Assembly (NCBI GenBank): GCA_902590245.1
Contig: CACIWG010000008.1
Coordinates: 1-64,000 of the forward strand
DNA from: an uncultured SAR116 cluster alpha proteobacterium
Lineage (GTDB): Bacteria > Pseudomonadota > Alphaproteobacteria > Puniceispirillales > Marisalimonadaceae
Length of the DNA stretch: 64,000 bases
Direction: 5' to 3'
Part shown: one piece after another, positions 16,266 to 25,354 of the stretch
How the letters are laid out: each line of letters starts with the position of its first letter
How positions within the stretch are numbered: the stretch's first letter is position 1
Notes under the pieces: generated by a model
Seen by the model: only the letters and a program-made list of their open reading frames with translations
The model's database searches: none
Told to the model about the DNA's origin: nothing
Program-made: the position numbers and the translations under genes

Positions 16266-19213
16266 ATATTTATCCCCAAAATTTTAAGAAATTTCTTTAA
16301 AATTGTTTCATTTGATCTTTTTTTATGAACAAAAGATTGAAAGGTTTGATTTATTAATAATTTTACTGAAGCATTTATTAATCTATTACCAACAATCATA
16401 ATTTTTCCATCAACCTTTGCACCATATGAATAAGATAAATATTTCTGATCATTTTTATTAATTATTGAAATCTTAGCTTTGCCATTTCCATTTCCCAATT
16501 CACCATGCCCATTTCCAATTATTTCAAAAGACTTTTTAGGTTTAATATTTTTAATCGAAACATTAAATAAATATTCGCCTTTAACTGGTCCAATATTAAT
16601 TTTAATTACGCCATTTAAATTATTTTTACTTACTTCTTTTAAAAATTTACATCCGGGAATAATCTTATATAAATTACCATAATCAAAAATTTGATTCCAA
16701 ATTTCTTTATGATTGATTTTTATTTCAAATTCTCCAGAACCATTAATTGGATAATTTTTAAAATTAAAACTTTTAGAATAATTTTTAGATTTTTTTTCAA
16801 TCTTTTTTAAATTCAGACATTCATGAACGCTAGAGTTTGTAAGTGGAAGTTTAATGTTTTTTATTTTGGTTGCATCCGCAAATGCATTTGCAATTGCAAC
16901 AGGTGTAGACATACAATTGCCTTCACCAAGACCTTTAGCTCCTAGTGGTGTAAACGGACTGGGTGTTTCTATATGAACAATCTCTGGTTCATTTATTTCA
17001 CATGTAGTTGGCATATGATAATCTTGAAAAGATCCAGACAAAAAACTTCCATTGTTGTTATATTTAAATTCTTCAAGGAGAGCTGCTCCTACTGCATGTG
17101 CATATGCCCCATATATTTGACCATTTGCTAAAAGCGGATTAAGAATTTTTCCAGCATCATGACCAGTTACATATCTATCTATTTTGACTTTAGAAGTTAT
17201 AGGATCAATTTCTAGACCGCATACGTCAAATACAAAACCATAAGCAAGAGATCCATTAATTTCGTCTTTTTCATTTGGAGGACTTAATTCTTCGGCACCC
17301 CAAAAGCAAGTTTCTTTCAAACTTGGATTTAAATTTTCTGGTAAATTTCCTGGAGACCAATGAGGTATTCCAGCAAGCCTTTTGAATTTTAAATAGTTAT
17401 CGGAATTTTTTATGTCAAAAACTTTTCCTTTATCGAATAAAACATTTTCACTTTTACAATTAAGTTCACTAGCTGCAATTTTTTGAAGTTTTTTCTTAAG
17501 ATTGATTGCTGCATTATAAGCAGATCCAGCTACTGCTCCTGCAAATCTACTTGAATAATTACCAGCGGCTATAGACCAGGAATCTTTATGCGTATCATGA
17601 GTTGAATTTACAAAAATTTCATTCAATTTTACTCCAAAAACATCGGCAACAATTTGTGACAAAATTGTCTCATGACCTTGACCTTGAGGCAAACTATCAC
17701 AAGTTACATATACGCTGCCTGTTGGACCAATTGATACACTTGTTGAAGCTAAAGCGCCTCCTTTATGTCCAGACTTTTCTCTATCCTGATAAGGTAAAGC
17801 AGTTGTTACATATCCCATATTTGATATAGAAGGTTCAATTATTGCAGAATATCCAATACCATAAATTTTACCATTCTTTATTGAATTATTTTTGTTCTTT
17901 AATATTTTTTTGTAAGTAGAAGACTCAATTACTTTTTTTACTAGTTTTTGAAAATTACCTGAATCTAACAATGCCCCAGAAGGAGATTTATATGGGAATT
18001 GATTTTTTTCAAGAAGATTAATTTTTATAATATCAAGCACATTTAATTTTAATTCTACAGCAATTTGATGTACTAGCCTTTCTAATGCAAAATAGTGTTG
18101 AGGACCTCCAAATCCTCTATTAAGGCCTGAAGGGGTTTTATTAGTAAGAATAACTCTGTTTCTACATCTAATATTTTTAACTTTATATGCTCCACTGAGA
18201 TTACCATGCATTCTGTAAAGTGATGCCGGTTCTGGAGCTCTTGGATAAGCGCCAACATCATCAATCTGATCATAATCTAATGCATGAATGGTACCTTGGT
18301 CATCAACACTTGCTTTTATCTTTGTCAATCTACCAGTAGCAGATGAAGCTGCTGTAAGGTGCTCCATTCTATCTTCAACCCATACAACCTGTTTGTTAGA
18401 CAATCTTGAGGCTAAACAGGTTAAAATAATCATTGGCATTATAGCTTGTTTAATACCAAAACTACCTCCAGAGTTTTCAAAAGATATTAGCCTTAAATTT
18501 CCTTCTTCAACTTTAAGAGCGCGAGATAAAACAGAGTGTAAACTAAAAGGACCTTGAAAATTAGACTTAACATTATAAACACCACTTGCATTATCATATT
18601 CACTGTGAACAACGAATCCTTCAAGAGGAGTGCAGCTATTTCTTGGATATTCCACTTCAATTTCGACAACTTTATGGGATTTAGTAAAAAATTTATTTGG
18701 TTTCCCATATTCAAAATTTCTATCACTAACTACATTCGACTTATAATAATTTTTATGTACAAATTTTGTTGTTGTATTTAGTGCATCTTTTATTGAAATT
18801 ACTGGTTGATTAACTGAATATTCCACATCTATCAACTGAAGTGCATCTTCACCGATGTACCTTGAGGTTGCTAATATTATAGCTATTGGTTCGCCCACAT
18901 AATGAACTTCATCAACAGCACAACACCAAGTTTTAAATTCTGTTCGAATAACAGATAAAAGTGGGTTGGATATTTTACTAAAATCCTTCCCAGTAATAAT
19001 TTTATAAACACCTTTAAGTTTTTGTGCTTTTGAAAAATTTATTTTTTTAATTTTTGCTGAGGCATATTCTGACCTTAATACCACCGCATGAAGAGCATCC
19101 GGTTTAAAAGGGGTATCACTTCCAAACTGTCCCTTACCATTAAGAAGTTTATCATCTTCAACTCTACTTATGTTATTTCCTATAAAACAATCTATAGGTT
19201 GGTTTTCAAGCAT
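16262..19213 (-). CDS. CoxL-type molybdopterin subunit fused to a CoxG-like SRPBCC domain
   Basis: Residues 1-780 are a molybdopterin-binding subunit of the xanthine dehydrogenase family. The Moco segment is GLNRGFGGPQHYFALE, and the catalytic glutamate lies in GAKGLGEGNC near residue 765. The CO dehydrogenase active-site loop (AYxCSFR) is absent, so this is not a form I CO dehydrogenase. After a lysine-rich linker, residues about 830-965 (FEIKINHKEIWNQIFDYGNL then IPGCKFLKEVSKNNLNGVIK) form a CoxG/START-like domain. CoxG is normally a separate gene. Family enzymes hydroxylate carbon next to N in a heteroaromatic ring, or aromatic CoA esters and aldehydes. It starts 5 nt after the crotonase stop. 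Confidence 0.9.
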   Translation of the reverse strand: MLENQPIDCFIGNNISRVEDDKLLNGKGQFGSDTPFKPDALHAVVLRSEYASAKIKKINFSKAQKLKGVYKIITGKDFSKISNPLLSVIRTEFKTWCCAVDEVHYVGEPIAIILATSRYIGEDALQLIDVEYSVNQPVISIKDALNTTTKFVHKNYYKSNVVSDRNFEYGKPNKFFTKSHKVVEIEVEYPRNSCTPLEGFVVHSEYDNASGVYNVKSNFQGPFSLHSVLSRALKVEEGNLRLISFENSGGSFGIKQAIMPMIILTCLASRLSNKQVVWVEDRMEHLTAASSATGRLTKIKASVDDQGTIHALDYDQIDDVGAYPRAPEPASLYRMHGNLSGAYKVKNIRCRNRVILTNKTPSGLNRGFGGPQHYFALERLVHQIAVELKLNVLDIIKINLLEKNQFPYKSPSGALLDSGNFQKLVKKVIESSTYKKILKNKNNSIKNGKIYGIGYSAIIEPSISNMGYVTTALPYQDREKSGHKGGALASTSVSIGPTGSVYVTCDSLPQGQGHETILSQIVADVFGVKLNEIFVNSTHDTHKDSWSIAAGNYSSRFAGAVAGSAYNAAINLKKKLQKIAASELNCKSENVLFDKGKVFDIKNSDNYLKFKRLAGIPHWSPGNLPENLNPSLKETCFWGAEELSPPNEKDEINGSLAYGFVFDVCGLEIDPITSKVKIDRYVTGHDAGKILNPLLANGQIYGAYAHAVGAALLEEFKYNNNGSFLSGSFQDYHMPTTCEINEPEIVHIETPSPFTPLGAKGLGEGNCMSTPVAIANAFADATKIKNIKLPLTNSSVHECLNLKKIEKKSKNYSKSFNFKNYPINGSGEFEIKINHKEIWNQIFDYGNLYKIIPGCKFLKEVSKNNLNGVIKINIGPVKGEYLFNVSIKNIKPKKSFEIIGNGHGELGNGNGKAKISIINKNDQKYLSYSYGAKVDGKIMIVGNRLINASVKLLINQTFQSFVHKKRSNETILKKFLKILGINI

Positions 19214-19218
19214 AAAAT

Positions 19219-19998
19219 TTAATTACCTTTATAGGAGGGAGGTCTTTTTTCAGAAAAACTTTTTACCCCTTCTTTAAAATCATTTGAACTTCTAAGTCTT
19301 CCATAAGCTTCTCCCTCTAAATCTATAGAAGTATGAAGTGTTGCATTTTGTGTCGCATTTAAAACAGATTTTATTGTTCTCTGAGCTAATGGAGATACAC
19401 CCAGAAGTTCTTTAACAATTTTATTTGTCATATTTTCAAGTTCAGATTTTTCTACAACTTCACAAGCAATACCTAATTGAAAAGCTTCTTCACCAGACAG
19501 TCTTTTTCCACGCATAATTATATTCTTAGTTCTTGAAATTCCAATCATTTTAGCTAATCTTGCTGACCCCCCAGAACCAGGGATCATTCCAATTTTCATT
19601 TCAGGTAATGATAACTGTGAATCTTTTGTAACTATTCTAAAATCACAAGCTAGAGAAAACTCAAACCCAACGCCTAAACAATATCCTTGTATTGCTGCAA
19701 TGACAGGTTTTTTAATTTTTTCAGGTGTCATTACATTTTGTGCTAACATTGATAAGTCCTCAGGCGTCTCTTCAAGGAAGCCAGAAATATTTCCACCTGA
19801 TGAAAAGTTGTCACCATCTGCTCTTAAAACTATAACTCTTATATTTTCATTTTTATCAATTTCATAAAATTGATTTGCCATAACTTTTCTCTGAGAAAAT
19901 AAAACTACATTCAAAGGAGGTCTTGACAAAACTATGTCAGCTCGATGGTTACTTTCATCAATTTCTACTCTAAATCCATCAAATTTTGATATTTCCAC
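19219..19998 (-). CDS. Enoyl-CoA hydratase/isomerase (crotonase family)
   Basis: The 259-residue protein is a full-length crotonase. Both glutamates needed for hydration are present: Glu113 in GVGFEFSLACD and Glu133 in LSLPEMKIGMIPGSGG, spaced 20 residues apart as in rat mitochondrial hydratase. The oxyanion hole segment is FSSGGNISGF. It probably hydrates an enoyl-CoA or dienoyl-CoA product of the surrounding pathway in the cytoplasm. It lies between the HpaB-like monooxygenase (17 nt) and the CoxL-type subunit (5 nt) in one operon, so an aromatic or alicyclic CoA-ester substrate is likely but not shown. Confidence 0.9.
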   Translation of the reverse strand: MEISKFDGFRVEIDESNHRADIVLSRPPLNVVLFSQRKVMANQFYEIDKNENIRVIVLRADGDNFSSGGNISGFLEETPEDLSMLAQNVMTPEKIKKPVIAAIQGYCLGVGFEFSLACDFRIVTKDSQLSLPEMKIGMIPGSGGSARLAKMIGISRTKNIIMRGKRLSGEEAFQLGIACEVVEKSELENMTNKIVKELLGVSPLAQRTIKSVLNATQNATLHTSIDLEGEAYGRLRSSNDFKEGVKSFSEKRPPSYKGN

Positions 19999-20015
19999 AA
20001 TATACCTCTGTAAAA

Positions 20016-21491
20016 CTATTCTGCAGCTTTATTGTGTTTTATAGGTACATCGTATTTACTCATTACTTTATCAACTACTTCTTCAAAATGATCCCAAGGT
20101 GTTTCTCTAAAATTATGATTTCTAATTATAAATGAAGCACCAGCATAAAATTTTTCATATTGAAGTTGTCTACCAGCGAATTCTGAACCAACAACATCCC
20201 AAGCTAATTTAAATAATTTCATTCTATCTAAAGCATTCATTTGAGGTGTTTGGAAATAAGTCTCAAAGTCATTTAATAGTTCATTATTTTTCATGACTTT
20301 AATACTTGCAGGCATTTGAAATACGCCACCACCACATAAAGTTCTTAATTCATCAATAATCATCGAGTAATTATCAGTACAAAAATTTAAGGCTGCATAC
20401 ATAATACGTCTATTAAATGTTTTAAAATTTTTTGGCCAATTTTCAGCATTTTCTATTTGTCCATAAATCATTCCAGAAAGAGTTGATTCTAATGCTGACA
20501 TTTTTCCTAAAGTTTCTCTTACAGCTGGAACTTCATCTGCACCAGTTGCTTTTGCAACTTTATAACAAAGACCAACAATTAATTCCATTTTTGACCAATA
20601 TCTAACGTTAGATTGATGATTTCCATAACAATGTGCGGGAGTTTTAAAATATATTTCTCTTGCTTGTATTGCATCATCTTTTACAAATATTCTTTCCCAA
20701 GGCACCAAAACTTTATCACACATCACAAGAACATCAGTTTCGTCTTGGTTCCAAGATAAAGGTGCATCAAATTGATTATCATAATGATTAGAAAGAGGTT
20801 GTCTCATCCACAAGGATAATCCATTTGAATTACACGGTATCGCACAGGTTATTGATTGTTTTACTTGATCAGGTGCTAAAGGTATTAAATTTCCAATCCA
20901 AATTTCATTTGCAAAGATTGCACTAGTTGCAAGCATTTTCATGCCTGATATAACTACTCCTTTATCATTTTCAGAAACTACAGATAATGTTGGAATTGGC
21001 AAATTTCTTTTTTGATAAAAATCAGGATTTCTTGCCGCTTGAGGGGGGACAACAGCATATGATGCGAATACATCATTTTTTTTCATATATTCATAATAAT
21101 TTAGTAAGTTTTTACTGAATTTATATTTTTCATTATCAAATATATCTGTACTAGTTGACATACCAGTCACAAAACTAGCAACATGATCCATTGATCTTCC
21201 CATCATTCCTGAAGTATGGTCAGCTATAATTTTGTGAGCTTTTGAACGTTTTCTTAAGTCATCTTTGTTTTTGGCTTGTATAAACCATGTTGAAAATGTG
21301 TCTCCATTTTCTTCATAGGTTAGATCGTTTTTATGTTCTTTTGTATGTTTTAAATCATACAATTGAGCAACAGTTTTAGCTGCTCTTTTTAAAGATGGGT
21401 GTTTTGTTACATCGGAGACCTTTTCATCTCCAATATATACTATTCTTCCATCTTGTAATTGCTCTAGATGATCTTTTCCTGTTTTAATCAT
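20016..21491 (-). CDS. HpaB-type (4-hydroxyphenylacetate 3-hydroxylase family) flavin monooxygenase
   Basis: The 491-residue protein shows the family start (QLQDGRIVYIGDEKVSDVT then HPSLKRAAKTVAQLYDL), GMMGRSMDHVASFV near residue 100 and the flavin-binding core with VMCDKVLVPWERIFV. The [4Fe-4S] cysteines of the related 4-hydroxybutyryl-CoA dehydratase are missing in the GRSMDH region, so a two-component FADH2-dependent monooxygenase is the better call. No HpaC-type reductase sits beside it; the flavin reductase at 58618 is a possible but distant partner. Its ATG overlaps the cupin stop (TAATG). Confidence 0.85.
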   Translation of the reverse strand: MIKTGKDHLEQLQDGRIVYIGDEKVSDVTKHPSLKRAAKTVAQLYDLKHTKEHKNDLTYEENGDTFSTWFIQAKNKDDLRKRSKAHKIIADHTSGMMGRSMDHVASFVTGMSTSTDIFDNEKYKFSKNLLNYYEYMKKNDVFASYAVVPPQAARNPDFYQKRNLPIPTLSVVSENDKGVVISGMKMLATSAIFANEIWIGNLIPLAPDQVKQSITCAIPCNSNGLSLWMRQPLSNHYDNQFDAPLSWNQDETDVLVMCDKVLVPWERIFVKDDAIQAREIYFKTPAHCYGNHQSNVRYWSKMELIVGLCYKVAKATGADEVPAVRETLGKMSALESTLSGMIYGQIENAENWPKNFKTFNRRIMYAALNFCTDNYSMIIDELRTLCGGGVFQMPASIKVMKNNELLNDFETYFQTPQMNALDRMKLFKLAWDVVGSEFAGRQLQYEKFYAGASFIIRNHNFRETPWDHFEEVVDKVMSKYDVPIKHNKAAE

Positions 21492-21877
21492 TAAAAATCC
21501 TCATCAGTTTTATAATAATGTAATTCAAATAAAGTACAGCCTTTTTCAGATTTAAACGGCCCATGATATACTCCAGGGGGCCTGCAAGCATAAGTTGCTG
21601 TATTGAATGAGTTTCCGCCATTGCCGTTTTTATCGTTACCAACAATTAAGTCTCCAGAAACTAAAAAAACTTCTTCCCAATGATCATGTACAAATGGTTC
21701 TTTTGTATAAACACCAGGATCAAATCTCAGTAACCTTGATCTGCTTCCTGTTTTAGTATTTTCGTTAATATCAGAAGCTAAGATTTTTTGTTTAATTCCT
21801 TTTGGATATCCTAAAGGTGTTTCCCAACCATTTTCATCAGATACCATTTCAAATTCAATGTGAGGTTTTCTATTCAT
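21491..21877 (-). CDS. Cupin-domain protein
   Basis: The 128-residue protein is a single cupin barrel. Cupin motif 1 is visible as FVHDHWEEVFLVSGDLIVG, and motif 2 as CRPPGVYHGPF followed by GCTLFELHYYK. The two histidines and the glutamate of motif 1 could hold a metal, as in ChrR-like cupins and small ring-cleaving dioxygenases or isomerases. It is translationally coupled to the HpaB-type monooxygenase and preceded by an acyl-CoA ligase. A role in opening or rearranging the hydroxylated ring is possible but not shown. Confidence 0.8.
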   Translation of the reverse strand: MNRKPHIEFEMVSDENGWETPLGYPKGIKQKILASDINENTKTGSRSRLLRFDPGVYTKEPFVHDHWEEVFLVSGDLIVGNDKNGNGGNSFNTATYACRPPGVYHGPFKSEKGCTLFELHYYKTDEDF

Positions 21878-21901
21878 ATTAAGAGTATTATATTTTTGAA
21901 T

Positions 21902-23425
21902 TTAATTGTCTAGTTCATATTCGCCAGATAGAATTTTTCTTCTTAAAATTTTACCTGTAGGAGATTTTGGTATCTCTTTTATAAAAACATAATCTTTTGG
22001 TCTTTTAAAATTAGATAAATCTGAATTTTTACAAAATTCATCTAATTCATTAAAATTAATTTTTTTATTACTTTTGATAAAAGCAGTAACTTTTTGGCCC
22101 CACTTTGCATCTTTAAGTCCAACAATTACCACTTCATTAACGTCAGGATGTAGTGAAATTACATTCTCTATTTCTATTGGAAACACATTTTCACCACCAG
22201 TAATAATCATATCATCAACTCTTCCAGTTACGTGCAGATCACCATTTTCATCAAAGTATCCCGTATCTTTAGTAAAATACCAGTCATCAATAATTGAACT
22301 TTTGTCAGCATCAGGTCTTTCTAAATAACCTTCAAAAGCTTCATCATTTTTTATATATGCTATAATTTCACCTTCTTCATTTATTTTTGTTTTAGAATTT
22401 ATATTTTTAGAATTTATATTAACAACTCTTATATTTTGGTTTATTCCTGCCTTTCCTGCAGATCCAGGTTTGTTTAATGCGTTAGGTTCTATTGTAAAGG
22501 TATAAATTTCAGAAGAGCCATAATGATTTATTAATTGAGAAACTGAAAAGCTTTGCTTTATTTTTTTTATTAACCCGTCTGTCATTGGTGCTCCAGCAAA
22601 TCCTAGCTTATGACATGTCAACAATTTTTCTTTTTTAAAGTAGGGGGAATTTATCAAATCGTGATAAAGCGTAGGGACTAAATATAAAGATGAAATTTTA
22701 TTTTTATTTATTAACTCTATAGCTTCTTGAGTATTATATTTAGGTTGAGCAACAAAGTTACCATTTACTAATGTCATAGATAATAAAGATCTTACACCCA
22801 TTGTATGATATAAGGGCATTACACCTAAAGTAGATTCATATCTTTCATATCTATTTTGTGCGATGTGAGCTATCGCAGAACTTCTTTCTGCAAAATGAGA
22901 TCTTGGAACACCTTTTGGTTGGCCGGTAGTACCTGAGGTATATAGAATAATTGAACAATCTTTATAATGAGCTTCGGATGAAACAAATATTTTTTTCAAG
23001 TTAATTAAATTTTTAAAATTTTCATATTTTGAAATTTGTGAGGATATTGAAATTTTAATAATAGAATTTGATAAATTAGATAAATTTATTTCTTTTTCAG
23101 AAAAGTCATCAAATATAATACATTTTGATTTTGAATTTTTTAAAAAAAAAATTATTTCTTCAGATTTTACTCTCCAATTGATTGGAACTATTACAATTCC
23201 AATTAGTTGACATGCCCAGTGAATTGTACAAGCCTCAAAAGTATTTGGTAAAAGGGTCATTAACCTATCACCTTTTCTTAGCCCCATTTTTTTTAACGAG
23301 ATCGCTAAACTTGAAATTTTATTTAACCAATTTGAATAATTGAGATGTTTGTTTTGATACGTTATTGCTATAGCTTCAGGACAACGATCAACTGATGATA
23401 AAAAAGTTGTACCTAAATCAATCAT
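21902..23425 (-). CDS. AMP-forming acyl-CoA ligase, probably aromatic or carboxylic acid specific
   Basis: The 507-residue ANL-superfamily enzyme has the P-loop YTSGTTGQPKGVPRSH (162-177), the adenylate motif NHYGSSEIYTF, a TGYFDENGDLHVTGRVDD hinge and the catalytic lysine Lys492 in SPTGKILRR. It activates a carboxylate as acyl-AMP and transfers it to CoA. Its start overlaps the CoxS-type gene stop by 8 nt, and it precedes the cupin and the HpaB-type monooxygenase. The imported carboxylate is therefore probably handled as a CoA thioester. The exact acid cannot be read from the sequence. Confidence 0.88.
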   Translation of the reverse strand: MIDLGTTFLSSVDRCPEAIAITYQNKHLNYSNWLNKISSLAISLKKMGLRKGDRLMTLLPNTFEACTIHWACQLIGIVIVPINWRVKSEEIIFFLKNSKSKCIIFDDFSEKEINLSNLSNSIIKISISSQISKYENFKNLINLKKIFVSSEAHYKDCSIILYTSGTTGQPKGVPRSHFAERSSAIAHIAQNRYERYESTLGVMPLYHTMGVRSLLSMTLVNGNFVAQPKYNTQEAIELINKNKISSLYLVPTLYHDLINSPYFKKEKLLTCHKLGFAGAPMTDGLIKKIKQSFSVSQLINHYGSSEIYTFTIEPNALNKPGSAGKAGINQNIRVVNINSKNINSKTKINEEGEIIAYIKNDEAFEGYLERPDADKSSIIDDWYFTKDTGYFDENGDLHVTGRVDDMIITGGENVFPIEIENVISLHPDVNEVVIVGLKDAKWGQKVTAFIKSNKKINFNELDEFCKNSDLSNFKRPKDYVFIKEIPKSPTGKILRRKILSGEYELDN

Positions 23426-23924
23426 TTTTTGATTTTTTGAACCTATTTAAAAACACTTCTTCAACTGCTTTGACTATGCCAGTATAACCGGTACATCTAC
23501 AAATATTACCACTTAATTTTTCTCTTATTTCTTCTTCTTTTAGAAATTGTTTCTTTTCTAAAAGGTAGACTATAGTTGTTATAAAGCCAGGTGTACAATA
23601 GCCACATTGAAGGGCATGATATTTTTTAAATGCCTCTCTTAAATCATCATAAGAACTGTTTTCTGATATACCTTCAATAGTGGTTATTTCACCATTGTCT
23701 ATTTGAGGGGCTAGCATTAAACAAGATCTTACAGGTTCGTTATTAAACAATATTGTACATGCTCCACAAATACCATGTTCACATCCAACATGAGTGCCGG
23801 TCATGCCACAATCAAATCTCAAAAAATCACTTAAAAGTTGTCTAGGTTTTACTTGTTTTTGAATTAATTCATTATTGAGTTTGAAACTTATTTTTAACCT
23901 ATTGTCATCATTATAGATTCTCAT
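23418..23924 (-). CDS. CoxS-type [2Fe-2S] subunit of a molybdenum hydroxylase
   Basis: The 168-residue protein carries both [2Fe-2S] clusters of the family: plant-type ferredoxin cysteines 48, 53, 56 and 68 (GCEHGICGAC) and the C-terminal helical cluster cysteines 107, 110, 142 and 144 (QCGYCTPG and CRCTGY). It moves electrons from the molybdenum centre to the FAD subunit. No other unfused small subunit is present in the window, so it should pair with the CoxL/CoxM-type genes at 16262 and 15438 even though six kilobases of other genes lie between them. Confidence 0.9.
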   Translation of the reverse strand: MRIYNDDNRLKISFKLNNELIQKQVKPRQLLSDFLRFDCGMTGTHVGCEHGICGACTILFNNEPVRSCLMLAPQIDNGEITTIEGISENSSYDDLREAFKKYHALQCGYCTPGFITTIVYLLEKKQFLKEEEIREKLSGNICRCTGYTGIVKAVEEVFLNRFKKSKND

Positions 23925-23947
23925 ATAAAAACTTTTACAGTATTATA

Positions 23948-24592
23948 TTATTTTTTTTTAATTTCTCCGCGTTCAATTGTGAATGTTCGATCTAACATTT
24001 TTTCATAATGTTTTTCATTACTTTCAGCAACCAAAGTAGTAACGCCTTGTTTTTTTAAATTATTTAAGATTTCAATAATTCTTTTAGTTAATGCTGGTGC
24101 AATACCTTCAGTAGGTTCGTCTAATAACAATAATTTTCTACCCACCATAAGAGCTCTTGATAAAGCTATTAATTTTTGTTGTCCACCAGATAAACTTGTT
24201 GAAGGTCTGTCTTTTAAATCTTTGGCTTCTGGAATGATTTGATATATCCATTCAAGTCTTTCATTCCAATCATCTAGACCAACTGCCCATACTGGTATCA
24301 TTATATTTTCTTCAGACGACATAGAGGGTATTAACCTTCTATCTTCAGGCATATAACCTATTAACATTTGAGCTCTTTTTTCAGAAGGATGAACAACTAA
24401 ATCTTCATTTTCGAAATTTATTTCTCCAGATTTTGTTTTTAGTATACCCATAATAGTTTTGAGCAACGTGGTTTTACCTGCGCCATTTCTTCCAATCAAA
24501 CCAACCATTTCTCCTTGACTTAGATCAAGAGAGGCATTTTTTAAAATTCCAACTGGACCAATATCTACATTAATTTTATTTAGTGACAACAT
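23948..24592 (-). CDS. livF: Branched-chain-type ABC transporter ATPase, LivF-like
   Basis: The 214-residue ATPase has Walker A GRNGAGKTT (34-42), signature LSGGQQK (134-140) and Walker B LLLLDEP (154-160). It is about 20 residues shorter than typical LivF, mainly at the C-terminus, which ends in EIKKK. It energises uptake together with LivG, LivH, LivM and LivK in the same operon, 14 nt after LivG. This class imports branched amino acids, urea, amides or aromatic acids; the surrounding catabolic genes favour an aromatic or heteroaromatic carboxylate. Confidence 0.9.
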   Translation of the reverse strand: MLSLNKINVDIGPVGILKNASLDLSQGEMVGLIGRNGAGKTTLLKTIMGILKTKSGEINFENEDLVVHPSEKRAQMLIGYMPEDRRLIPSMSSEENIMIPVWAVGLDDWNERLEWIYQIIPEAKDLKDRPSTSLSGGQQKLIALSRALMVGRKLLLLDEPTEGIAPALTKRIIEILNNLKKQGVTTLVAESNEKHYEKMLDRTFTIERGEIKKK

Positions 24593-24606
24593 TATACTAT
24601 CCTAAT

Positions 24607-25353
24607 TTAACCTAAAACATATTGAATTACTTTTTTATCTTTTAAAGCTTGTTTTGGTGGCGCATCACAGATTATTTGTCCTTGATAAAAAGCCATGACT
24701 CTATCAACATACCTCTCAACAATCTCCATGTCGTGTTCCACGAAGAGGACTGTTGTGCCACTTTTCTTAAGAGCAGAAATAACAATATCCATTATTCCAA
24801 ATTTTTCTTCTACAGATACACCCGAAGTTGGTTCATCAAGAAGCAAAATTTTGGGTTCACCTACAACTGCCATAGCTATATCAAGTAATTTTCTCATACC
24901 TTGAGATAGGGTGCTTACTATAAGATCTTTTTGTTTGATAATATTATACTGTTTTAAAATTTTATCACATTCTTTAGATAAATTTTCATCATCTATTGGG
25001 TTAAGAAGTTGAGACCCACTTTTTTTGGCTAATGACATTGCAATCATTAAGTTTTGTTTAACTGTCATAGACATAAAAACTTGACTAACTTGAAATGATC
25101 TACATACACCAATATGTGTTGCTTCTCTTGGTTTGATACCAGTTATATCACTACCATTAAACTCAATGGTACCGCTTGTTGGTTTTAAATAACCAGTTAT
25201 CATATTTACAAAAACTGTTTTTCCTGCACCATTTGCACCAATAATGCCAATTATTTCTCCTTCTTTAACGGAAATATTAATATCTTCAGCAGCAATAATT
25301 CCCGAAAAAGATTTTTGAAGATTACTAGTTTTCAAAATCTCTTTAATAGCCAT
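24607..25353 (-). CDS. livG: Branched-chain-type ABC transporter ATPase, LivG-like
   Basis: The 248-residue ATPase has Walker A GANGAGKT (39-46), signature LSQGMRK and Walker B ILLLDEPTSGVS, with the switch histidine in VLFVEHDMEIVERYVDRV. The LivG-type C-terminus is present. It starts 1 nt after the LivM stop codon, so it is part of the liv operon and dimerises with LivF on the inner face of the membrane. Confidence 0.92.
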   Translation of the reverse strand: MAIKEILKTSNLQKSFSGIIAAEDINISVKEGEIIGIIGANGAGKTVFVNMITGYLKPTSGTIEFNGSDITGIKPREATHIGVCRSFQVSQVFMSMTVKQNLMIAMSLAKKSGSQLLNPIDDENLSKECDKILKQYNIIKQKDLIVSTLSQGMRKLLDIAMAVVGEPKILLLDEPTSGVSVEEKFGIMDIVISALKKSGTTVLFVEHDMEIVERYVDRVMAFYQGQIICDAPPKQALKDKKVIQYVLG

Positions 25354-25354
25354 T

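Noticed and set aside
18288-18557. Open frame opposite the CoxL-type gene
   Set aside because: It runs antisense inside a clearly conserved gene, has no ribosome site and shows no family features. The same holds for the other antisense frames, for example 1879-2313 and 34657-34863.
20016-21491. 4-Hydroxybutyryl-CoA dehydratase
   Set aside because: It is in the same superfamily, but the iron-sulfur cysteines expected around residues 99-103 are absent (the region reads GRSMDH), so a flavin monooxygenase fits better.
15438-23924. Aerobic CO dehydrogenase (coxMSL)
   Set aside because: The large subunit lacks the AYxCSFR loop of form I enzymes, and the genes around it are aromatic/CoA-ester catabolic. 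The family match is to molybdenum hydroxylases in general.
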